A stretch of 64,000 nt of DNA from Clostridiaceae bacterium (GTDB lineage: Bacteria; Bacillota; Clostridia; Lachnospirales; Lachnospiraceae), in NCBI GenBank assembly GCA_902363735.1, contig CABJBA010000006.1, forward strand, positions 62,001 through 126,000, in the 5' to 3' direction. Every line of letters starts with the position of its first letter. Position 1 is the first letter of the stretch. A model generated the notes under the pieces. That model ran no database searches, had not been told where the DNA came from, and saw nothing but the letters and a program-made list of their open reading frames with translations. Positions 53,716 through 61,800 of this stretch are shown piece after piece. The position numbers and the translations under genes were made by a program.

Positions 53716-56304
53716 ATGAATATCAATAAATTTACGCAAAAGTCTGTGGAAGCCGTCCAGAGGTGTGAAAAGCTTGCCTATGAGTACGGAAACCAGCAGA
53801 TCGAACAGGAACACATGCTTTACGGTCTTTTGACTATTGAAGACAGTCTGATTTTAAAGTTGATTACTAAAATGAATATACAAAAAGAGCAGTTTATTAA
53901 TGAAATAGCAGGTGCTCTTGAAAAGCTGCCAAAGGTCAGCGGAGGCAGTCTTTATATCAGCAATGATTTGAACAAGGTCTTAATCAGCGCCGAGGATGAA
54001 GCAAAAGCCATGGGAGATGAGTACGTTTCCGTAGAGCATTTGTTTCTTGCTATGTTAAAGCAGCCTTCCAGAGCATTGAAGGAATTGTTCCGGCTTTACG
54101 GCATTACCAGGGAGAGTTTTTTGACTGCTTTATCTACTGTCAGGGGAAATCAGCGTGTGGTAAACGACAATCCGGAGGCAACCTATGATACTCTGACCAA
54201 GTACGGCTATGACATGGTGGAACGGGCCCGGGAGCAGAAATTGGACCCAGTCATCGGGCGTGACAGTGAAATTCGGAATGTAGTCCGGATTCTTTCCAGA
54301 AAGACGAAAAACAATCCGGTTCTCATCGGTGAGCCAGGAGTGGGAAAGACTGCTGTAGTAGAAGGTCTGGCTCAGCGTATTGTGCGAGGCGATGTTCCAG
54401 AGGGCTTAAAGGACAAAAGGCTTTTTGCCCTTGATATGGGAGCACTGCTTGCAGGCGCTAAGTACCGGGGAGAATTTGAAGAACGTCTGAAGGCAGTTCT
54501 TGATGAGGTAAAGAAAAGTGACGGAGAGATTGTTTTGTTTATTGATGAACTCCACACCATTGTAGGAGCCGGTAAAACAGAAGGATCCATGGATGCAGGC
54601 AATATGTTAAAGCCTATGCTGGCAAGAGGAGAGCTTCACTGCATCGGTGCGACCACTCTTGATGAGTACCGCCGGTATATTGAAAAGGATCAGGCCTTGG
54701 AGCGGCGATTCCAGCCGGTTATGGTTGATGAACCTTCCGTGGAAGACACGATCTCTATACTGAGAGGGCTGAAGGAGAGATATGAGGTTTACCATGGAGT
54801 GAAAATCACAGATTCTGCCTTAGTATCGGCGGCTGTTCTGTCTGACCGCTACATCAGTGAGCGTTTCCTTCCCGATAAGGCCATTGACCTGGTAGATGAG
54901 GCCTGTGCCATGATTAAGACAGAACTGGACTCCATGCCTGCAGAGCTGGATGAAATGTCCAGACGGATTATGCAGATGGAAATTGAAGAGGCCGCTTTAA
55001 AGAACGAAACGGACCGTTTAAGCCAGGATCGTCTTATGGAGCTTCAAAAGGAACTGGCAGAGCTTCACGATAAGTTTACCTTCCAGAAAGCCCAGTGGGA
55101 GAATGAAAAGGCTTCTGTGGACCGCTTATCCTCTCTGAGGGAAGAAATCGAAGCCATAAACCGGGAAATTCAGGCGGCTCAGCAAAAGTACGATTTAAAC
55201 CGTGCGGCAGAACTGCAATACGGAAAACTTCCCCAGCTTCAAAAGGAGCTGGCAGAGGAAGAAGAGCGGGTTAAGAACCAGGATTTAAGTCTTGTCCATG
55301 AAAGTGTAACAGAGGAGGAAATTTCCAGAATTGTGTCCAAATGGACGGGAATTCCTGTTTCCAGACTGACGGAAGGGGAAAGAAATAAAACCCTTCATCT
55401 TGATGCGGAACTTCATAAACGGGTCATTGGTCAGGAAGAGGCGGTGCAGAAGGTGACGGAAGCTATTATCCGTTCCAAGGCAGGGATCAAAGACCCTGGA
55501 AAGCCTATTGGTTCCTTTCTGTTTTTAGGTCCTACGGGTGTGGGAAAGACAGAACTTGCCAAAGCTCTTGCGGAAAGTCTTTTTGACGATGAGAATAACA
55601 TTGTCAGAATTGATATGAGCGAATATATGGAAAAACATTCCGTATCCAGACTGATTGGTGCACCTCCGGGATACGTGGGCTACGATGAGGGCGGCCAGCT
55701 GACGGAAGCTGTCAGGAGAAAGCCATATTCCGTAGTGCTCTTTGATGAGGTGGAAAAGGCTCACCCCGATGTGTTTAATGTTCTGCTCCAGGTTCTTGAC
55801 GATGGACGTATTACGGATTCTTCGGGTAAAACGGTTGACTTTAAAAATACTATCATTATTATGACCTCCAACATTGGTTCCCAGTATCTGCTGGCGGGTA
55901 TTGATGAAGCTGGAAATATCAGGGATGACGCAGAGGACATGGTCATGAATGATTTAAGAAACCACTTCCGCCCGGAATTCTTAAACCGTCTTGATGAAAT
56001 GATTTTGTTTAAGCCTCTTGATAAGGAAAACATTGCAGGAATCATTAACTTGCTTCTTGCGGATTTGAATAAGCGGGTAGAAGACAGAGAACTGAAAATT
56101 GAACTGACAGACCAGGCAAAGGAGTTTGTGGTGGAGAGAGGATATGATCCGGTTTACGGAGCCCGGCCTTTGAAGCGCTATTTGCAAAAGCATGTGGAAA
56201 CACTGGCAGCCAGAATCATTTTAGGAGATGAAGTGCGGGCCGGAAACGTGATTGTTATTGATATATCGGAAGACGGTCAGAAGCTGATTGCTTATTTGGA
56301 ATAA
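53716..56304 (+). CDS. clpB: ATP-dependent disaggregase ClpB
   Basis: 862-residue Hsp100 chaperone that pulls proteins out of aggregates with DnaK. The ATG at 53716 follows AAAGGAGGGTACTCTC; an ATG at 53689 would add nine residues. Order of parts: Clp N-domain repeats (residues 1-145), first AAA+ with Walker A GEPGVGKT at 205-212 and [13 protein letters not shown], the long coiled-coil middle domain (about 400-525, with [15 protein letters not shown]), and second AAA+ with GPTGVGKTE from 605 and [12 protein letters not shown]. The C-terminal part is [20 protein letters not shown]. The middle domain separates it from ClpC/ClpE, and no ClpP-docking loop is evident. It has its own promoter and terminator. 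Confidence 0.96.
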   Translation: MNINKFTQKSVEAVQRCEKLAYEYGNQQIEQEHMLYGLLTIEDSLILKLITKMNIQKEQFINEIAGALEKLPKVSGGSLYISNDLNKVLISAEDEAKAMGDEYVSVEHLFLAMLKQPSRALKELFRLYGITRESFLTALSTVRGNQRVVNDNPEATYDTLTKYGYDMVERAREQKLDPVIGRDSEIRNVVRILSRKTKNNPVLIGEPGVGKTAVVEGLAQRIVRGDVPEGLKDKRLFALDMGALLAGAKYRGEFEERLKAVLDEVKKSDGEIVLFIDELHTIVGAGKTEGSMDAGNMLKPMLARGELHCIGATTLDEYRRYIEKDQALERRFQPVMVDEPSVEDTISILRGLKERYEVYHGVKITDSALVSAAVLSDRYISERFLPDKAIDLVDEACAMIKTELDSMPAELDEMSRRIMQMEIEEAALKNETDRLSQDRLMELQKELAELHDKFTFQKAQWENEKASVDRLSSLREEIEAINREIQAAQQKYDLNRAAELQYGKLPQLQKELAEEEERVKNQDLSLVHESVTEEEISRIVSKWTGIPVSRLTEGERNKTLHLDAELHKRVIGQEEAVQKVTEAIIRSKAGIKDPGKPIGSFLFLGPTGVGKTELAKALAESLFDDENNIVRIDMSEYMEKHSVSRLIGAPPGYVGYDEGGQLTEAVRRKPYSVVLFDEVEKAHPDVFNVLLQVLDDGRITDSSGKTVDFKNTIIIMTSNIGSQYLLAGIDEAGNIRDDAEDMVMNDLRNHFRPEFLNRLDEMILFKPLDKENIAGIINLLLADLNKRVEDRELKIELTDQAKEFVVERGYDPVYGARPLKRYLQKHVETLAARIILGDEVRAGNVIVIDISEDGQKLIAYLE

Positions 56305-56330
56305 AAAATAGAAACTAGATGAATATGGAA

Positions 56331-56378
56331 AGTCGTTGCTCTATAAGTGATAATTTACTTATAGAACAACGGCTTTTT
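56331..56378 (+). terminator. Long intrinsic terminator after clpB
   Basis: AGTCGTTG-C-TCTATAAGT (56331-56348) pairs with ACTTATAGA-A-CAACGGCT (56357-56374): 17 pairs with one C-A mismatch and an 8-base loop. A T run ends at 56378. Confidence 0.9.
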
Positions 56379-56603
56379 GCGTTAAAAGTATATTAACAAA
56401 GGTTCCTTCGTTGTTCTCATATTAAAATAGCTAGGGGGAGGGTGAACCGGCAGGTAGTATTAAACTATGCAATTCTTTGCTTGTAATACAATTAGAATCA
56501 TTTTAGGATTCTGATAACGGTTTGGCTATTGTAAACAGGCATACCTATATCTTTGATAATTGCAAAAATTTTAAATTTATGACATAATTTAAATCACAAA
56601 AAA

Positions 56604-56615
56604 GAACATACGTTC
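56604..56615 (+). promoter_or_regulatory. LexA box 1
   Basis: GAACATACGTTC, followed by G, matches the Gram-positive LexA/DinR operator (CGAACNNNNGTTCG class) with perfect GAAC/GTTC halves. It lies directly upstream of the -35 hexamer. Confidence 0.85.
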
Positions 56616-56624
56616 GATAAAAAG

Positions 56625-56653
56625 TTGACAAAATAATTTGAGAGTGTTATAAT
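56625..56653 (+). promoter_or_regulatory. Consensus sigma-A promoter between two LexA boxes
   Basis: TTGACA (56625-56630) and TATAAT (56648-56653) are perfect consensus hexamers with the ideal 17-base spacer. The LexA boxes end 9 bases upstream of the -35 and start 16 bases downstream of the -10, so LexA would block both polymerase binding and escape. Confidence 0.88.
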
Positions 56654-56669
56654 GCGGATGTCGATAAGA

Positions 56670-56681
56670 GAACATATGTTC
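56670..56681 (+). promoter_or_regulatory. LexA box 2
   Basis: GAACATATGTTC, followed by G, is a perfect palindrome and an almost ideal Gram-positive SOS box. It covers about +10 to +21 of the expected transcript. Confidence 0.9.
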
Positions 56682-56860
56682 GAAAAAGTTTCAGCGAATA
56701 TGATTGGAGATTGTTCTAAGGCAATGTATGCAACAATTAAATAATCATAATAAACGAGATAAGCGGTAAATAATTTATTCCAGAGTTATTGATAGAAAAA
56801 TTAATAAAATAGTTATACAGATATGGAAATAAAAAAATAAATTAAAAGAGGAGAAATAAT

Positions 56861-57376
56861 ATGTCAAGTACAAATAAAACATCATTAGGATTAAATATGT
56901 GGGAAGCATCGGATAAGCCAGTTAGACAAGATTTTATCAATGATAATGTTATTATTGATGAGAAGATAACTAAGTTAAATAGCAGTTTAGAAGAATTAAA
57001 TAATAATCTAAATAGCAAATTATCTAATTTATATTTTAAAAATTGGGAAGATGCAATATTACTCGAGGGTTGGACTGGTAATATTGCTTTTGGTAAGACC
57101 ATAACTGGACAGGTTGCTATGCATTTCGTACTAGGAACAGGTTCAAAAGTAAGTGAAGGTACGGTAATTTCAGTGTTACCACAGCGTTATTGGCCAGTAA
57201 GAACCGTAGCGGTTCCAGTATTTAAGTCAAATATGAGTCCCTATGATTCGAGGCTTGGCATGTATATTACATCTGGAGGACATGTAACAATAAGGGGGCC
57301 ATTAACGGATGGTCTTGTTGCTAATGCCCCAAATGCAAATCTGACAGGAAATATTATTTACTTTAGCAACCCTTAA
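56861..57376 (+). CDS. Phage tail-fibre-like protein under SOS control
   Basis: 171-residue protein. The N-terminal segment (NKTSLGLNMWEASDKPVRQDF, then INDNVIIDEKI) follows the pattern seen at the start of many clostridial phage tail-fibre and receptor-binding proteins: N-x-T-x-x-L-G-L-x-x-W, then R-x-D-F-N-x-D-N and I-D. A short helical stretch (residues 45-65) with heptad-like Leu/Asn spacing could form a trimeric coiled coil. The rest is beta-rich and ends GNIIYFSNP. No other tail, capsid or lysis gene is seen nearby, so this is an orphan. The start follows AAAGAGGAGAAATAAT. Control by two LexA boxes means it should be made after DNA damage. Confidence 0.7.
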   Translation: MSSTNKTSLGLNMWEASDKPVRQDFINDNVIIDEKITKLNSSLEELNNNLNSKLSNLYFKNWEDAILLEGWTGNIAFGKTITGQVAMHFVLGTGSKVSEGTVISVLPQRYWPVRTVAVPVFKSNMSPYDSRLGMYITSGGHVTIRGPLTDGLVANAPNANLTGNIIYFSNP

Positions 57377-57739
57377 ACCAGAAGTAAAACCTTGCAAAAT
57401 GATAATTTTTATAATGGAGCAACTTGGTCTGCATGGGTGTCGTAATCACCACCCTATAACTAGCAATGCCAGTAAAATTGCTATTTAGTCAATCAAAAGG
57501 AACTGCTGATACTCCTTCTTCTCTCAATTGAATGAGTATCAGCATAATAAACGTTTTTCACATTAGTTAATTCCTTTTCACCCAAGAATAAAAATGGCAC
57601 CCCATCATACTAAAATCTAAAATATCATAATCACCCGGGATATAAGTGCGGAGTACTAGAAGAAGTACTCCAAATATAATCAACTATGAAATAAAAACTA
57701 AGATTACAAATAGAAAGTGAAAGGAAAAACCTATTATTT
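57377..57739 (+). promoter_or_regulatory. Gene-free region with two hairpins between the tail-fibre-like and Trp-repeat genes
   Basis: 363 AT-rich bases. A perfect 10-bp stem (GCTGATACTC 57505-57514 / GAGTATCAGC 57534-57543) is followed by ATAATAAACG and then TTTTT, a poor intrinsic terminator. A second perfect 8-bp hairpin (GGAGTACT 57650-57657 / AGTACTCC 57664-57671) lies 70 bases before the next gene. No consensus promoter is evident, so the downstream genes may depend partly on readthrough from the SOS promoter. Confidence 0.5.
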
Positions 57740-58795
57740 ATGAATCGACCAGAATGTTTACATATACCCACCCTCCACGAGGGAGAACAAGCACAAATCA
57801 GTTGGGGAGTGTTGGAAGCAGATAAGAATTATATTGTAGAACGAGTATTTAATGAATCTTTTTTACAGGCTCTATCTGGATACACCTGGGACAACTTTGA
57901 CAGCACGGAAGAATCATGGAGCAGTTGTGATCAGACTGGCCTAAACTGGCACCAAATCGAAACCAGATCAGGCAAAGGTCAGAGCTGGGATCGCCTGGAT
58001 TATGAGCAGTTAAATTGGACACAGCTTGAGAATCATTTAAGTACCTGGCAGCAATTAGAAAGTCTGGAAATTAGTTTTGAAATATTCAAAGGCCTTGGAG
58101 TTGAACGGCCAGGCATTGAGCATGGACGTATCTGGCTGGAACTGGACGAGCTTAATAAAACCTGGAGTGACTTGGAAGAATCCGGATATTCATGGGCTGA
58201 AGGGGAGATGGTGACGCTGTCTGGTATCTCATGGGAGAGTTTTGACTCCAGATGGCTGACGTTTAACGAGTGGGAAGGAAAAGGATTGGCCTTCCATGAA
58301 CTAGATACACAGAAACAGATAGAAGAACACCGGAGAATGACAGATTTCATCCCAATTGGAGCGTCCAACGCAATGTACCGGATCAAAGCATATGATTCAA
58401 AGGGTGATGAATCTGACTATTTAGAGACAGCACAAGTATCAGTTATTCCTGTTTTTTACCGTAGCAGCACCATGGAATATCCGGTAAAGTCCGGTAAACG
58501 TTACGCGGTCCTGCTGAAAGCCCAGGAGGTTAGCGGTCTGAACAAGATTCGCATGAATCTTCGGTATAATCCATACCTGTTGGAGTTAACCAGCCTTGCA
58601 GCCGGCAACATAAGAAACATAACAAAACCAGGATATTATCCGGAAGAAAATTTAAGAATATATTCTAGTATTTCAGGAAACCTGTGGTTTCAATCAGCTA
58701 GACAGCTAAGTCAAAATGAATGTTATAGCGGTTCCATAGCTTTGGTAGAATTTGTTGCCAAGGGAACCGGAAGCGCAGCAGTATCATTATATTAA
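57740..58795 (+). CDS. Trp-repeat protein inserted in an FN3-like frame, with cohesin-like C-terminus; unknown function
   Basis: 351-residue protein that I do not recognise as a whole. Residues 12-40 (LHEGEQAQISWGVLEADKNY, then IVERVFN) look like the first strands of a fibronectin type III domain. Residues about 208-235 (YRIKAYDSKGDESDYLETAQ) look like its last strands. Between them lie about twelve short Trp/Phe motifs of the form W-x-x-(L/I/F)-(D/E), for example TWDNFD, NWHQIE, SWDRLD, NWTQLE, TWQQLE, TWSDLE, SWESFD. The last 110 residues (GKRYAVLLKAQEVSGLNKIR onward) resemble a cohesin-type or Ig-like fold. No signal peptide is visible. The start at 57740 has only a distant AAAGGA. It is 16 bases upstream of the RHS gene, so the two are a likely pair. 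Confidence 0.65.
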   Translation: MNRPECLHIPTLHEGEQAQISWGVLEADKNYIVERVFNESFLQALSGYTWDNFDSTEESWSSCDQTGLNWHQIETRSGKGQSWDRLDYEQLNWTQLENHLSTWQQLESLEISFEIFKGLGVERPGIEHGRIWLELDELNKTWSDLEESGYSWAEGEMVTLSGISWESFDSRWLTFNEWEGKGLAFHELDTQKQIEEHRRMTDFIPIGASNAMYRIKAYDSKGDESDYLETAQVSVIPVFYRSSTMEYPVKSGKRYAVLLKAQEVSGLNKIRMNLRYNPYLLELTSLAAGNIRNITKPGYYPEENLRIYSSISGNLWFQSARQLSQNECYSGSIALVEFVAKGTGSAAVSLY

Positions 58796-58811
58796 GATAA
58801 GAAGGGAATAA

Positions 58812-61800
58812 ATGGACGATAAAAATATTATAGAGAATCACATTGAAAAAAATGAATGTGAAACGCCTGATACAGAGATAGTGGAAGGCATATCAAGCGC
58901 AGAGGAGAAGGAAACAAAAAACCCGAAAATATTGCTCAGCGGAGGAGTGCTGTCTGCAGATGAGGAAGAATTTTCTGATATAAAACAATATCCAGAATCT
59001 CCATTTACATACTTTGAAACAAATCAAATAAATGTTCAGTTAAGCACCGGCAATGTTCAATATGAGGCAACAGACTTTGTACTGCCAGGAAGAGATGGCT
59101 TTGATGTATCTATTGCCAGACGCTATGATTCCGGATGTGCCAATTTAGTAGATATGGATCCATATATCAAAAATGGAGAGTTAAAAACAGGTTCTAAAGT
59201 TAACAGTTTTTATACTTCAACTTATGGATTGGGGTATGGGTGGTCCTTTGTATTGCCGTCAATTGAGACTGTGTCGTATATCAAATATAATAACATAATA
59301 ATTTCTGTTGATCCTATTAAATCAACTTTAATAGGAACTTTCAGATCTGATTATATATTACATCTGGAAGACGGAAAAAGTTTGAAAATAAGCCGATCAT
59401 CAGATAAATTTGAAGATTATAGCTTAAAAGATGTCCGAATTATTACTAGATCAGGTACGATTCAGCATCCCTATGCAACCAATATTTCAAAAAGTTATGA
59501 TATCATAATTGAATATAAGAATGGAAACAAGGATTATTTTAAAAATTTATTTGGAGAAAGTGGCGAAAGAAATAAGCTGATTTGGTCAAGGTTTACACTG
59601 GCCGCCCGTCAGGATAAGTTTGGAAATGTGGTTTGTTACGATATGAGAGGTCCCGACGGTATGGTGATTGTGGACACCTGGGGACGCAAAATCAGTCTGG
59701 AAAAGACTGATTACGGTCTTATCTGGAGACTACCAGAATCCACAACGGGAAGGACCTGTGAACTTTCCTACCATATCGATCATGTGCAGCCACTTAAGCT
59801 CACCGCAGTTACAGATTCCGCAGGTCACAAGACTCAGTATAACTACTTTAATCCGGAGAATTACAAGGGCATTATGAGTTATGCCTCTAAAAAAGCAGTA
59901 GGAAATACCACCGGAAACAAGGAACGCAAGTATTTGTTGCTAAAGAGCATCACATATCCCAATTATGCATCCACAGAGTTTACATATGGCAGGAAAATTA
60001 GCATTGTAAATAGTGCTGGTGGAAAGCTTACTCATTTTGCATTAACGATGAAACAGGATATTGCTGACGGAGCCGAATACAACCGAGCTGAATACAGATA
60101 CAGGCTTGATTCCGGAACTTCCTATGAGTATGGCAATGGCAATTACATTGAATATGCAGAAGTAAAAAATCATCAGGACATTTTGGAAAACCATCAGTTT
60201 GATCAAGAAGGGCATCTACAAAAAAAGGAGGTCCGCAATCAGGAAGCCCTTATTTCAAAAAATGTTTACAAATATAGCAATAAACTAATTGTGTCAGAGG
60301 TTGACCAAATATTTGATAGGAACAATGAATCAAACTTTTTGGAAAAAAAAACCTCCTGGAAATATTCAGCAGATCAAAAAGCAAATATTATCCAGATCAT
60401 GGAGGAATATCCGGATGACCCTTCATGTAACCAGGAAATCAATACAAGCTATGGAGACTATAGCATTATTCTCGAAACAGAAAGAAAAAATGGTTCTAAT
60501 CAAATCAAGGAAACAAATGAGCTTCATATAGAACTGGGAAAGCGGGTAATAAAGTATCATCGGATATATGAAAATGGAGTGTTAAAAGAAAAAACAGAAT
60601 ATGATTTTAAGGATTCGAAAAATCCATATTGTGTGACCAATGAAAGAAGATTTTTTCTGGCAGGCAGTGAAAACCTGGAACAGTCAGGTGATTATGTTGA
60701 AACAATTTATAAATACAGCAATACTCTGAGCACCTCCAGCAGATATACACATAGTTTTATATCAAAAGAACAAACTGGCATCATAGATGCGGATGGAAGG
60801 CCCTGCAATCCAATAAAAGAAGAATTTCAATATGACAATTGGGGACGGCTCATCTCAAAAAAGGATTCCAGGAATCATGTTAGTACCATTTGCTATGATG
60901 GGCTGGGACGAGTTGAAGCAGAAACGTTTCCTCCTGTAGATGGCCAGGCGGCAGCAAATAAAACTTATTATAATGACCGCTTAAACTATATTACAGAAAC
61001 AGATGCGAACCACCAGAAAAGAAGAATTCAATACACACCGTTTGGACAGATTCAGCAGATATGCCTGGCCGTATCCAACGAACCAGCCTCCGGTGATGTC
61101 GTGCTGCAGGATTTTCGGTATAACTCATGGGGGGAGTTGACAGAAGCAGTCACATACAATGGGAACGGAACAGCACCAGACCATGTAAGAAAGACCGAGC
61201 GTTATACCTACGATTCATTTGGCCGGGTTCTAACCCGCATGATTCCACAAGTGAGCCATGAGGAGAAGTATGAATACAACGAGGTATTTATCGATCCGAC
61301 GGATGGCAGAAAGTACCACCGCGAACAGAAGAAAATCATAGGGGACGTTTCCGCTCCGGATATTGTGACAGAATGTTATAAGGACCAGAAAGGCCAGATA
61401 CGGAGGGAAACTTTAGCTGGAGAAAGGCTGTATACCTACGAGTATGACAATGCAGGAAACAATATCCGGAAAATTGATACCAGGAACAAAGTGGAACGCT
61501 GGGAGTATGATTATGCAGGTCGGGTAATAAAATCCATACGGACAGAATCCGGTCAGGAGAGAATTACCAGTATTCAATATGATGCGTTAGGCAATAAACT
61601 CTTCCATTGGGATGAAGCTAAAAAGAGTACCAAATTCCAATACGATAAGGCAGGGCGCCTGGTCCAAATCGCTGCGCCGTTTGACCAGAGGAGCCAGATT
61701 GTAAAATATTACTATGATGGAGCCGGAAATGTAATAGGAGAAAAGAAGAAACAAAAAGATGGCTGGCAGGAGATTCAATACGTTTATAATGCCAGGAACC

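Larger units (their letters stand above)
56379..56860 (+). promoter_or_regulatory. Gene-free region with SOS promoter upstream of the tail-fibre-like gene
   Basis: About 480 AT-rich bases without a credible gene. The 3' half carries a consensus promoter between two LexA boxes (listed separately). A leader of roughly 200 bases then runs to the ribosome binding site AAAGAGGAGAAAT before the start at 56861. No clear structure was seen in the leader. Confidence 0.6.
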
